The position numbers and the translations under genes are program-made. The notes under the pieces were generated by a model. It did not search any database, was not told the origin of the DNA, and saw only the letters and a program-made list of their open reading frames with translations. A stretch of 64,000 nucleotides of DNA from an uncultured bacterium (GTDB taxonomy: Bacteria; Bacteroidota; Bacteroidia; Bacteroidales; UBA932): the NCBI GenBank assembly GCA_949300025.1, contig CASGCS010000011.1:1-64000 (forward strand). The letters are read 5' to 3'. Position 1 is the stretch's first letter. Each line of letters opens with the position of its first letter. Shown here piece by piece: positions 34,305 to 42,492 of the stretch.

Positions 34305-36287
34305 CTAAAATGTTTCGCAAGAGAGTCTGTTGTCAATAAGACGATTGATATACTGCTGCACAACAGCCTTGAAAAACTCATCCTGTCTCTGCAGGGAGGG
34401 AGTTTGCCTCAGGGAATCGGCAAAGGGAGCCTCCAGGAGATTGTTTTCGAGCAAGGCATCTTCTGACAACTTGTAAACGGCGGTAAGAGAGGAATCATTC
34501 CTGAAAAGAAGGGTGTCGTTATAGACAAGCTGAAACTGCCCTTCAGTATAGTTTACGGCAAATGGCGGCCGGACGGTGTCGCAATTCAAATCGCGTCCGA
34601 AGGCAAAATAGGGTTTGTCGTAGCCTATCATGCCGAGCAGTGTCGGCATGATGTCGAGCTGCTGCGTGGTCTGATGATACTCTCCGGGAGCGATGAATCC
34701 GGGAGAATAGTAGATTATGGGGATTCGGGTATTTCCTATTGTGGTAGTATATTCGGGATATATCCCCCAGAGGGTGGAATGGTCCGGAGTAATTACGAAA
34801 ACGGTATTGCCAAACCATTCTGAATCGCTTATCTTTTCAAAAAAGGCCCTTACTGCGGCATCGGTATAGGCGATTGTCTTCTGCAGGGGCACCTCCCCTT
34901 CGGGAAGCCGGTCTTTCCATTCGGCGGGAATCTTGAAGGGATGATGGGAGGAAAGGGTGAAGATTCCAGCCATGAAAGGCTGAGGCAGGGTATCCAGCAT
35001 GTCGGCCACATAGGGCAGGAAATATTCATCCCAGATGCCCCAGGAACCGTCGAATTTGGAATTGTCGTTGAATTCATCCTTTCCGTAATAATGCTCTATT
35101 CCGCACAGTCTGGCTATTGCCCTTATGCCCATGCTGGTATTTGGAGCCCCGTGAAAAAAGGCGGTATAGTAGCCCAGAGAATCCAGAATCTTGGGCAGGC
35201 CGAAGGTATAGTCGGTGGAATAGGGCGTGACTGCATAGGAACTTATAAGGCTAGGTATCGAGGCATATATTGAAGGAATCGCATCTACAGACTTTCGTCC
35301 GTTTGCAAAGGCATTTGTACAGAAAAGCCCCTCCCTGCGCAGCGAATCCAGAAAAGGAGTGTAGCATTTGTCCAGATCAGGGTTCATGAAACTCATGTTT
35401 TCGGCCCCGAAACTTTCAAGCATCAGTATCACTATGTTTTTGCCTTTTGCCGTAGAATCAAACTCAATGACACGGTTTCTGTTCACTGGAGGTTCGCCGT
35501 TGATGTTACGCATCGGGGTGAAGAGCGGCTCCATCTGAGCGTAGGAGGCAAAATCGCGCCTGTATACATATTCTGCCTTGCCAAGTGTCCTTATCAGGGA
35601 AAACGGAGTGTTCAGGACCGCTGAAGTGTGGATTGCCTTGTCTGTGTAATCTCCGGCGTTGCCGATTGTTATGGGCCTCATGGCGCCGCTTGTTCCGCCG
35701 CGTACGCCGATTATGAAGAGCGGAGCGGTAACGGCAAGCGCAACACATTGCAACAAGTAGAAGTTCCTGGCCGAGAAGCCGTTCCTGCATAAATGCTTCA
35801 CGCTGCCCGAAAAGTGGATGAACACAAGCAGGAAGAGAATGCCTGCCAGAAAGATATACCAGTAGAGCGTTATGCTTTCGGCAAAGATTCTGAAAAACTT
35901 CACGTCGCCGGCGAATTCGGTAAAAAAGGTGGAACTTGTCCTGCGCAGGGTGAATCTGAAATAGACGGTATCCGCCAGATTTATTGCCGTTGCAAGGAAA
36001 TTGACCGCAATATAGAGACCTTTCAGAGATTTCTGCACAGATTCCCGCCTTATAAACGGAAGCGGCAGAAAAGAGAGGAACAGATACAATATATTGGTAT
36101 ACATTATTGCTGAAGTGTCGAACATCAGTCCTCCGGCAAGAATTCTGAAAAACTCTCTTCCGGTCATCGGTTCGAGCAGCGAGTAGTTGAAAACTATGAA
36201 CAGAAGCCGGCAGAGCGTGTATATAAGATATGCCAGAAAGAGCCGCCAAATGACAAGCAGATAATAATTTCCGAATCTCAATTTCAT
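34305..36287 (-). CDS. LTA-synthase-family sulfatase-like transferase
   Basis: A 660-residue membrane enzyme. Five transmembrane helices (about 8-34, 46-79, 88-108, 138-157, 176-195) precede a large periplasmic alkaline-phosphatase-fold domain. Metal site: Glu291 (LMLESFG), the nucleophile Ser333 in ANGRKSVDAIPSI and the TPDHST motif near residue 517. Classical LtaS uses threonine as nucleophile. Gram-negative members of this family transfer phosphoglycerol or phosphoethanolamine to envelope glycans or lipids. The target here is unknown. Monocistronic, divergent from the methylmalonyl-CoA epimerase gene. Confidence 0.85.
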   Translation of the reverse strand: MKLRFGNYYLLVIWRLFLAYLIYTLCRLLFIVFNYSLLEPMTGREFFRILAGGLMFDTSAIMYTNILYLFLSFLPLPFIRRESVQKSLKGLYIAVNFLATAINLADTVYFRFTLRRTSSTFFTEFAGDVKFFRIFAESITLYWYIFLAGILFLLVFIHFSGSVKHLCRNGFSARNFYLLQCVALAVTAPLFIIGVRGGTSGAMRPITIGNAGDYTDKAIHTSAVLNTPFSLIRTLGKAEYVYRRDFASYAQMEPLFTPMRNINGEPPVNRNRVIEFDSTAKGKNIVILMLESFGAENMSFMNPDLDKCYTPFLDSLRREGLFCTNAFANGRKSVDAIPSIYASIPSLISSYAVTPYSTDYTFGLPKILDSLGYYTAFFHGAPNTSMGIRAIARLCGIEHYYGKDEFNDNSKFDGSWGIWDEYFLPYVADMLDTLPQPFMAGIFTLSSHHPFKIPAEWKDRLPEGEVPLQKTIAYTDAAVRAFFEKISDSEWFGNTVFVITPDHSTLWGIYPEYTTTIGNTRIPIIYYSPGFIAPGEYHQTTQQLDIMPTLLGMIGYDKPYFAFGRDLNCDTVRPPFAVNYTEGQFQLVYNDTLLFRNDSSLTAVYKLSEDALLENNLLEAPFADSLRQTPSLQRQDEFFKAVVQQYINRLIDNRLSCETF

Positions 36288-36336
36288 TTTACGGACATTA
36301 TAAAATATTGATAATTTTTTCGCGCAAAAAGTATTG

Positions 36337-36344
36337 CAAAGGTA
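36337..36344 (-). promoter_or_regulatory. -7 box for the LTA-synthase-like gene
   Basis: The minus strand reads TACCTTTG, matching TAnnTTTG, 49 bases before the ATG at 36287. Confidence 0.45.
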
Positions 36345-36358
36345 TAATATTTATTAAA

Positions 36359-36390
36359 TTTGTGGGTTAGATTGTTTCAGATTAATTTTG
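36359..36390 (+). promoter_or_regulatory. Promoter of the methylmalonyl-CoA decarboxylase operon
   Basis: TTTG at 36359-36362 and TAATTTTG at 36383-36390 are 20 bases apart. The TTTG also completes an upstream TAAATTTG (36355-36362), so a second, overlapping promoter is possible. The leader to the start at 36420 is about 20-50 bases. Confidence 0.7.
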
Positions 36391-36419
36391 AATATTAACT
36401 TTTAACACACACTATTATT

Positions 36420-36833
36420 ATGGAAATCACTCACATAGAACATCTTGGCATAGCAGTCAAGTCATTGGAGACAGCTATCCCCTACTATGAGGAAAAATTG
36501 GGCCTCAAATGCTACTCAATTGAGGAAGTAAAGGACCAGAAGGTTAAGACAGCCTTTTTCAAGGTCGGACAGACAAAAATCGAACTCCTTGAGAGCACAG
36601 ACCCCGAGGGAACGATTGCAAAATTCATTGAAAAGAGAGGCGAAGGCGTACACCACGTGGCATTTGCGACAACAGGAGTCCAGGCAGCGCTGGACGAATT
36701 GTCAGGAAAAGGGGTACAGCTTATAGACAAGGCTCCAAGAAAAGGTGCAGAGGGGTTGAACATAGCATTCCTTCATCCAAAATCAACCCACGGTGTTCTT
36801 ACAGAAATCTGTGAGGATCCTTCAAAGAAGTAA
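36420..36833 (+). CDS. mce: Methylmalonyl-CoA epimerase
   Basis: A 137-residue glyoxalase-fold epimerase that interconverts (S)- and (R)-methylmalonyl-CoA. Metal ligands are His8 (IEHLGIAVKS), the histidine of GVHHVAFAT (about 79) and the glutamate of LTEICE near the end; LGLKCYSIEEV and HPKSTHGVLTE match the family. It is the first gene of the operon and lies 33 bases before the decarboxylase alpha subunit. It supplies the isomer used in the succinate-to-propionate pathway. Confidence 0.93.
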   Translation: MEITHIEHLGIAVKSLETAIPYYEEKLGLKCYSIEEVKDQKVKTAFFKVGQTKIELLESTDPEGTIAKFIEKRGEGVHHVAFATTGVQAALDELSGKGVQLIDKAPRKGAEGLNIAFLHPKSTHGVLTEICEDPSKK

Positions 36834-36866
36834 AATAATTGAAAACATAAATAAAATCATCCAGTA

Positions 36867-38420
36867 ATGAGTCAGCAACTCGAACAAGTAAAAGCGCTTA
36901 TCGCCCTCCGCGAAAAGGCGCGCATGGGTGGAGGTCTGAAAAGAATCGACTCACAGCATGCAAAAGGAAAATACACAGCCCGTGAAAGAATCAACATGCT
37001 GCTCGACGAAGGCAGTTTCGAAGAGTACGACATGTTCGTAACACACCGCTGCACCAACTTCGGAATGGAAAAGAACACATTCCTAGGCGACGGTGTGGTA
37101 ACAGGATACGGTACGATAAACGGAAGGCTCGTATATGTCTTCGCACAGGACTTCACGATTTTCGGAGGTTCGCTTTCAGAGAGCCTTGCCTTGAAAATAT
37201 GCAAGGTAATGGACCAGGCCATGAAGATGGGCGCTCCCGTGATAGGTATCAACGACTCAGGCGGAGCACGTATCCAGGAGGGTATCAACGCGCTGGCAGG
37301 ATATACGGAGATTTTCCAGAGAAACATCCTTGCATCGGGAGTCATTCCGCAGATTTCGGCAATTTTCGGCCCCTGCGCAGGCGGCGCTGTCTATTCGCCT
37401 GCATTGACAGACTTCAACATAATGGCAAAGGGAACCAGCTACATGTTCCTCACGGGCCCCACGGTTGTCAAGTCTGTAACAGGAGAGGATATCACACAGG
37501 AAAATCTTGGAGGCGCAAGCGTTCACTCGTCCAAGAGCGGCGTGGCCCACTTTACAGTGGATACCGAAGAAGAGGGACTGCAGCTTATAAAGGAACTTCT
37601 CAGCTATCTGCCTCAGAACAACATGGAGGAGACACCTCTTGTAGAGACCAGCGACCCCATTGACAGGCTCGAAGACTCTCTCAACGAAATAATACCCGAC
37701 AATCCCAACAAACCTTACGACATATATGAAGTTATCGGCGGAATCGTGGATGACGGCAAATTCCTCGAAGTACATGCAGACTATGCAAAGAACATTGTCG
37801 TAGGATTCGCAAGATTCAACGGACAGTCCGTAGGTATCGTGGCAAACCAGCCCAAGGTGCTGGCCGGCGTTCTTGACATAAGCTCATCAAGAAAAGGCGC
37901 AAGGTTCGTACGTTTCTGCGATGCCTTCAACATTCCTATCGTAACCCTGGTGGACGTACCGGGATTCCTTCCCGGCTCGCAGCAGGAGTACGGCGGAGTC
38001 ATCCTGCACGGTGCAAAACTGCTTTACGCATACGGAGAGGCAACTGTTCCCAAAGTTACGGTCGTTCTCCGCAAGGCTTACGGTGGCGCCTATTGCGTCA
38101 TGAGTTCAAAACACCTGAGAGGCGACATCAACTACGCATGGCCTACAGCTGAGATTGCCGTTATGGGTCCTTCGGGAGCTATCGGAATACTTTATGGAAA
38201 GGAGATGAAAGAGGCAGAGGATCCGGCAGCCTTTGCAGCGGAGAAGGAGAAGGAATACAGAGATGCGTTCGCAAACCCTTACAATGCGGCAAAATATGGC
38301 TACATTGATGACGTAATCGAGCCGAGAAACACCAGGTTCCGTATAATCCGCGCCCTGCAGCAGCTGGCAACTAAGAAGTTGACAAATCCTGCGAAGAAGC
38401 ACGACAATCTACCTCTTTAA
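36867..38420 (+). CDS. mmdA: Methylmalonyl-CoA decarboxylase alpha subunit (carboxyltransferase)
   Basis: A 517-residue biotin-dependent carboxyltransferase. It has both crotonase-like halves: [14 protein letters not shown] and [16 protein letters not shown] in the N-terminal half, then [27 protein letters not shown] and [13 protein letters not shown] in the C-terminal half. It moves CO2 from methylmalonyl-CoA to the biotin carrier, giving propionyl-CoA. Homologous propionyl-CoA carboxylase beta chains look alike. The neighbouring OadG-, BCCP- and OadB-type genes, with no biotin carboxylase gene, point to the sodium-pumping decarboxylase. Confidence 0.92.
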   Translation: MSQQLEQVKALIALREKARMGGGLKRIDSQHAKGKYTARERINMLLDEGSFEEYDMFVTHRCTNFGMEKNTFLGDGVVTGYGTINGRLVYVFAQDFTIFGGSLSESLALKICKVMDQAMKMGAPVIGINDSGGARIQEGINALAGYTEIFQRNILASGVIPQISAIFGPCAGGAVYSPALTDFNIMAKGTSYMFLTGPTVVKSVTGEDITQENLGGASVHSSKSGVAHFTVDTEEEGLQLIKELLSYLPQNNMEETPLVETSDPIDRLEDSLNEIIPDNPNKPYDIYEVIGGIVDDGKFLEVHADYAKNIVVGFARFNGQSVGIVANQPKVLAGVLDISSSRKGARFVRFCDAFNIPIVTLVDVPGFLPGSQQEYGGVILHGAKLLYAYGEATVPKVTVVLRKAYGGAYCVMSSKHLRGDINYAWPTAEIAVMGPSGAIGILYGKEMKEAEDPAAFAAEKEKEYRDAFANPYNAAKYGYIDDVIEPRNTRFRIIRALQQLATKKLTNPAKKHDNLPL

Positions 38421-38436
38421 TTAAAAACAGAAACGA

Positions 38437-39423
38437 ATGAAAAATCATATAAGGACATTATTGCTATTCGGAGCTCTGACCTTGTCATATACGATGAGCG
38501 GGCAGAACATGGCCGCCATCCGCATAAATGAGGTGCAGTCTGTAAACACCGACGGTTACATAGACGATTACGGCTGCAGAAACGGTTGGATAGAGCTCTT
38601 CAATACATCGTACGGCACGGTGGACATCGGAGGCTGCTACCTTACCGATGACCCGAACGACCTTACGAAGTATATGATACCCAAGGGCGATGCGCTTACA
38701 AAGATTCCGCCTCGCCAGCATGTGCTCTTCTATGCAGACAACCTGCCCGACAGGGGGACGTTCCACATAAGTTTCGACATTCCCAATGCGAAGCAGGTGA
38801 TATTTGTCAGCAACAACGGAAGGACCATAATCGACGAGGTCACTCTGCCAGAAGGAGGTATACCTGCGAACAAATCTTACGGCAGGGTCGTAGACGGTGA
38901 AGGTTCGAGCGAGCCTACCCATTTTCTTCAGAGATCGATAAGGGTGGCCCAGAAAGAGAGGGCTGCCGGGGAAGATCACGGATGGGCAATTCTCGACAAG
39001 GTTACACCCAGCACCAACAACCTCACTCTTGACGGAGACTCAAAAAGCACCACAATGGGCAAGACTGACCCTTACGGAGTAATCATGGCAATCGTTGCCA
39101 TGTCGGTCGTATTCGTGGCGCTTATCCTCCTGTATGTGGTATTCAAGAAAATTGGAAACAGAGCCGTTATCAAGAGCCATCTTAAAGAGGCGGCATCAAA
39201 GGGAGACGTGGCAAGCGTGGCATCGGTCAAGGGGAAGGAGTCCACTTCCGCCGAAGTGTTTGCCGCAATCGCAATGGCATTCCATCTTTACAAGGAAGAT
39301 AACGAAATCCACGACTTCGAGAATACGATACTCACAATCCACAAGGAATCAAAATCATACTCACCCTGGAGCTCTAAGATTTACACTTTGAGGGAGACTC
39401 CGCAAGTTAGACGAAACAAATAA
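38437..39423 (+). CDS. OadG-like subunit fused to a secreted lamin-tail domain
   Basis: A 328-residue protein combining two parts. Residues 1-22 are a signal peptide. About 25-190 form a lamin-tail (LTD)-like domain (IRINEVQSVN, GWIELFNTS, YLTDDPNDLTKY), outside the cytoplasm. A single transmembrane helix at 213-236 and a basic cytoplasmic tail follow, resembling the small OadG/MmdD assembly subunit of sodium-pumping decarboxylases. OadG normally is only about 80 residues. It sits between mmdA and the biotin carrier gene (16 and 8 bases), exactly where the gamma/delta subunit belongs. The role of the external domain is unknown. Confidence 0.85.
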   Translation: MKNHIRTLLLFGALTLSYTMSGQNMAAIRINEVQSVNTDGYIDDYGCRNGWIELFNTSYGTVDIGGCYLTDDPNDLTKYMIPKGDALTKIPPRQHVLFYADNLPDRGTFHISFDIPNAKQVIFVSNNGRTIIDEVTLPEGGIPANKSYGRVVDGEGSSEPTHFLQRSIRVAQKERAAGEDHGWAILDKVTPSTNNLTLDGDSKSTTMGKTDPYGVIMAIVAMSVVFVALILLYVVFKKIGNRAVIKSHLKEAASKGDVASVASVKGKESTSAEVFAAIAMAFHLYKEDNEIHDFENTILTIHKESKSYSPWSSKIYTLRETPQVRRNK

Positions 39424-39431
39424 GTAAATTT

Positions 39432-39869
39432 ATGAAAGAATATAAGTTAAAGATAAACGGAAACGATTATGCCGTAACCGTTAAAGACGTAGACGACACT
39501 GTTGCAGAGGTTGAAGTCAACGGAACTCCCTTCAAGGTCGAGTTCGAGAAACCCATAACAAAGAGGCCTGTGGTTGTATCAAAGCCCGCCTCACCCAAGG
39601 CAACTCCTGCAGGAGTTCCTGAAGTGAAGGTGACAAAACCTGCTGCAGGCGGTTCCGGAGCGACAGTTACCTCACCGCTTCCCGGAATCATACTCGAAAT
39701 TAACTGCAAAGAGGGCGATACCGTCAAGAAGGGGCAGAAACTGCTCGTTCTCGAGGCCATGAAGATGGAGAACATAATCGAGGCCACGGCAGACGGACAG
39801 GTAACAAGTATTAAGGTAAATAAAGGGGATTCGGTACTTGAAGGTGCTCCTCTTGTTATAATCGGATAA
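39432..39869 (+). CDS. mmdC: Biotin carrier subunit of methylmalonyl-CoA decarboxylase
   Basis: A 145-residue biotin carrier. Residues 1-45 form a small beta domain, 46-78 are a proline/alanine-rich flexible linker, and 79-145 are the biotinyl domain. The modified lysine is Lys111 in EAMKMEN. It shuttles the carboxyl group from the alpha subunit to the membrane beta subunit. It is 8 bases after the OadG-like gene and 2 before mmdB. Confidence 0.94.
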   Translation: MKEYKLKINGNDYAVTVKDVDDTVAEVEVNGTPFKVEFEKPITKRPVVVSKPASPKATPAGVPEVKVTKPAAGGSGATVTSPLPGIILEINCKEGDTVKKGQKLLVLEAMKMENIIEATADGQVTSIKVNKGDSVLEGAPLVIIG

Positions 39870-39871
39870 TT

Positions 39872-41041
39872 ATGATATTAGAAGCAAGTCATAACTTTTT
39901 CTCCCTCATCGGGGAAAACCTGAATCAGTTTTTGCAATATACAGGATTCGCCAATGCAACGGTAGGGCATATCGCGATGATTATCATCGGTTTGATATTC
40001 ATCTACATTGCAATCAAGAAGGAATGGGAGCCTCTGCTGCTTGTTCCTATCGGATTCGGTATAATTGTAGGTAATATTCCCCTTTTCCCGGGATTGAGCG
40101 TAGGAATATATGAAGAGGGCTCTGTTCTCAACATCCTCTACCAGGGTGTTGTCAAGGGCTGGTATCCGCCGCTCATTTTCCTCGGAATAGGTGCGATGAC
40201 AGACTTTTCGGCACTTATCTCCAACCCCAAGCTGTTGCTGATAGGTGCAGCTGCACAGTTCGGCATATTCGGAGCCTATGCAATTGCACTCGCATTGGGA
40301 TTCACACCGGCAGAGGCAGGTGCAATCGGCATTATCGGAGGCGCAGACGGTCCCACGGCCATCTTCCTCTCTTCAAGGCTTGCACCGGATCTGATGGGTG
40401 CTATTGCAGTTTCCGCATATTCATACATGGCACTGGTTCCCGTGATCCAGCCTCCCGTAATGAGATTGTTCACAACCCACAAGGAGCGCCTTATCAGGAT
40501 GAAGTCTCCAAGGGCCGTTTCAAAGAGGGAGAAGATTATGTTCCCCATCGTGGGCTTTTTGCTCACTGCATTCATAGTGCCTTCCGGCCTTCCGCTGCTC
40601 GGCATGCTCTTCTTCGGAAACCTGCTTAAGGAGAGCGGAGTTACACGCCGTCTCGCAGAGACCGCAAGAGGACCACTAATCGATGTCATAACAATACTTA
40701 TCGGTCTTACTGTCGGATGCTCTACACAGGCAGATGAATTCCTCAGACTCAAATCTATAGGAATATTCGTACTGGGCGCCGCATCATTCTTTATTGCAAC
40801 GGCGGCAGGTGTGCTGTTTGTAAAATTCTTCAACCTCTTCCTCAAGGAGGGCAACAAGATAAATCCTCTTATCGGAAATGCCGGCGTATCGGCCGTTCCC
40901 GATTCGGCAAGGGTTTCAAATCTTGTGGGTCTGGAGTACGACAAGACAAACTATCTGCTTATGCATGCAATGGGCCCCAATGTTGCCGGAGTTATCGGCA
41001 GCGCCGTTGCGGCAGGTATTCTGCTCGGATTCCTGGGATAA
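39872..41041 (+). CDS. mmdB: Sodium-translocating decarboxylase beta subunit
   Basis: A 389-residue polytopic membrane protein of the OadB/MmdB/GcdB family. It decarboxylates carboxybiotin and exports sodium. GIGAMTDFSALISNPK, the key aspartate in GGADGPTAIFLSS (about residue 173) and a conserved C-terminal segment GPNVAGVIGSAVAAG are present. Normal length. Last gene of the operon, with a T-tailed terminator. The exported sodium can feed the V-ATPase encoded next. Confidence 0.95.
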   Translation: MILEASHNFFSLIGENLNQFLQYTGFANATVGHIAMIIIGLIFIYIAIKKEWEPLLLVPIGFGIIVGNIPLFPGLSVGIYEEGSVLNILYQGVVKGWYPPLIFLGIGAMTDFSALISNPKLLLIGAAAQFGIFGAYAIALALGFTPAEAGAIGIIGGADGPTAIFLSSRLAPDLMGAIAVSAYSYMALVPVIQPPVMRLFTTHKERLIRMKSPRAVSKREKIMFPIVGFLLTAFIVPSGLPLLGMLFFGNLLKESGVTRRLAETARGPLIDVITILIGLTVGCSTQADEFLRLKSIGIFVLGAASFFIATAAGVLFVKFFNLFLKEGNKINPLIGNAGVSAVPDSARVSNLVGLEYDKTNYLLMHAMGPNVAGVIGSAVAAGILLGFLG

Positions 41042-41059
41042 CGGCTGTCGGAACGTATC

Positions 41060-41097
41060 AAAAGGGAAGTCTTGCCAAGGCGGGGCTTCCTTTTTTT
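41060..41097 (+). terminator. Terminator of the methylmalonyl-CoA decarboxylase operon
   Basis: AAAAGGGAAG (41060-41069) pairs with CTTCCTTTT (from 41086), with further weaker pairs in between, followed by a run of seven Ts. Confidence 0.8.
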
Positions 41098-41155
41098 GTC
41101 ATTCTTCGCTATAAAAATGGTTTTTCAAGAAAATAAAAAACCTAATGGCTTTTTA

Positions 41156-41187
41156 TTTGTTATAACCGATGAAAAAAGATAAATTTG
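41156..41187 (+). promoter_or_regulatory. Promoter of the V-ATPase operon
   Basis: TTTG at 41156-41159 and TAAATTTG at 41180-41187 are 20 bases apart, a full match to the Bacteroidota consensus. It lies inside an upstream extension of the first frame, showing that translation starts further down, at 41250. This leaves a leader of about 55 bases. Confidence 0.8.
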
Positions 41188-41236
41188 AGGCAAATTTTTT
41201 TTTGAAAAACAAAACAGATTCAGTCATTCAACATAC

Positions 41237-41243
41237 AAGGAGG
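41237..41243 (+). promoter_or_regulatory. Ribosome binding site fixing the ntpE start
   Basis: AAGGAGG lies 6 bases before the ATG at 41250, a strong Shine-Dalgarno sequence that is unusual for this phylum. It settles the start of subunit E against the upstream ATG at 41169. Confidence 0.85.
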
Positions 41244-41249
41244 ACCATT

Positions 41250-41864
41250 ATGCAGAACAAGTTGCAAGAACTTACAGACAAGTTATATAACGAAGGCCTG
41301 TCTAAAGGGAAACAGGAAGCGGAACAGATATTGGGCAAGGCAAAGGCAGAATCCGGAAAAATCGTTGCAGACGCCAGAAAGGAGGCTGAGAGAATTATCG
41401 CGGAAGCGGCAAAAGAGGCTCAGGAACTGAAGACAAAAGCTGAAAACGATATAAAAATGGCCTCCGTGCAGTCATTTTCCGCAATAAGGCAGGAAATCGA
41501 AAATGCAATCATTCTGAAAACGCTCTCCAGCCCTGTAGATGCAGCCGTCAACGACAATGATTTCATAAAGGAGATAATACTCTCCATTGTCACTGCATTC
41601 AATCCGGCCTCTTCGGAGCCTGTTTCGCTGGAGATGCTTCTTCCCGAAGCAAAAAAGACGGAACTTGAAAAATTCGTCAGAAGCAAGGTCGAAAAACTGT
41701 GCACCGGCGGAATAGAGGTCAAATTCAGCAAGGCAATCGACAACGGATTCAGAATCGGGCCAAAAGATGAGGGTTACCTTATCAGTTTTACAGACGAAGA
41801 TTTCAAGGCCATAATATCGGAATATCTCAGACCCAAAACCAGAAAGTTATTATTCGGGGAGTAG
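41250..41864 (+). CDS. ntpE: V-type ATPase subunit E
   Basis: About 204 residues when started at the ATG with the strong ribosome binding site. The first 80 residues are a long charged helix (KLQELTDKLYNEGLSKGKQE, then AKAESGKIVADARKEAER), as in the peripheral-stalk E subunits. The rest is the globular C-terminal domain. The frame is open back to an ATG at 41169, but that overlaps the promoter and adds an unrelated lysine/phenylalanine-rich stretch. First gene of the seven-gene V-ATPase operon. Confidence 0.88.
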   Translation: MQNKLQELTDKLYNEGLSKGKQEAEQILGKAKAESGKIVADARKEAERIIAEAAKEAQELKTKAENDIKMASVQSFSAIRQEIENAIILKTLSSPVDAAVNDNDFIKEIILSIVTAFNPASSEPVSLEMLLPEAKKTELEKFVRSKVEKLCTGGIEVKFSKAIDNGFRIGPKDEGYLISFTDEDFKAIISEYLRPKTRKLLFGE

Positions 41865-41871
41865 CGGAACA

Positions 41872-42486
41872 ATGACGAACAATTACCACTATATCATTGC
41901 CGGGCTTCCGGAATTGCTTCTGAAGGGTGAGAACAAGGATTTTTCCTACGAGGCGCTGCGAAACGAAATCTACTCATGGTGCTCCCAAAAAGACAGAAGG
42001 ATGATAGACTGGCTGGAGTTCGGCAACAAAGACACCAACCTCAACATCCATTTCTACAGGGCCGCATTGCGCCATCACAACAGTTTCATAAGGGAATACT
42101 TCAGGATGGATCTTCAGATAAGGAACCGCAAGGTAGACTTCGTTGCCGGAAACAGCAGCGCAGTGTCGGCTTCAAAGGCGTACAGAATTGAACCATCCGG
42201 GTGCAACCTGTCGCTCGAAGAGGACGATGCCTCTGAACTTGACAGAATATTCCAGACAGGCGACATTCTGGAGAAGGAACAGATGCTCGACAAATACAAA
42301 TGGGAAAAGATAGACTTGTTTACCACATTCAACTATTTTGACATAAACAGGATACTCGCCTTCCTGTCAAAGGCCATGCTCATAGAGCGGTGGAACAGGC
42401 TTGACAGGGAGCAGGGAATGAAGCTCTTTGAAAAACTCGTACAGGAGATAAAGGGCACATACAAAGGTGTAAATTATAAAGGATAA
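41872..42486 (+). CDS. DUF2764 protein of the V-ATPase operon
   Basis: A 204-residue DUF2764 protein: N-terminal YHYIIAGLPELLLKGENKDFSYE, mostly helical, with no signal peptide or membrane segment. Such genes occur only between subunits E and A of V-ATPase operons in Bacteroidota, chlamydiae and spirochaetes, where the stalk subunit C is expected. It probably takes the role of subunit C (central-stalk cap), judging from position and helical character. It lies 7 bases after ntpE and 6 before ntpA. Confidence 0.85.
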   Translation: MTNNYHYIIAGLPELLLKGENKDFSYEALRNEIYSWCSQKDRRMIDWLEFGNKDTNLNIHFYRAALRHHNSFIREYFRMDLQIRNRKVDFVAGNSSAVSASKAYRIEPSGCNLSLEEDDASELDRIFQTGDILEKEQMLDKYKWEKIDLFTTFNYFDINRILAFLSKAMLIERWNRLDREQGMKLFEKLVQEIKGTYKGVNYKG

Positions 42487-42492
42487 TACAAT

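Noticed and set aside
41169..41249. N-terminal extension of V-ATPase subunit E
   Set aside because: It overlaps the operon promoter at 41156-41187; the AAGGAGG site points to ATG 41250, and the extra residues do not look like the family.
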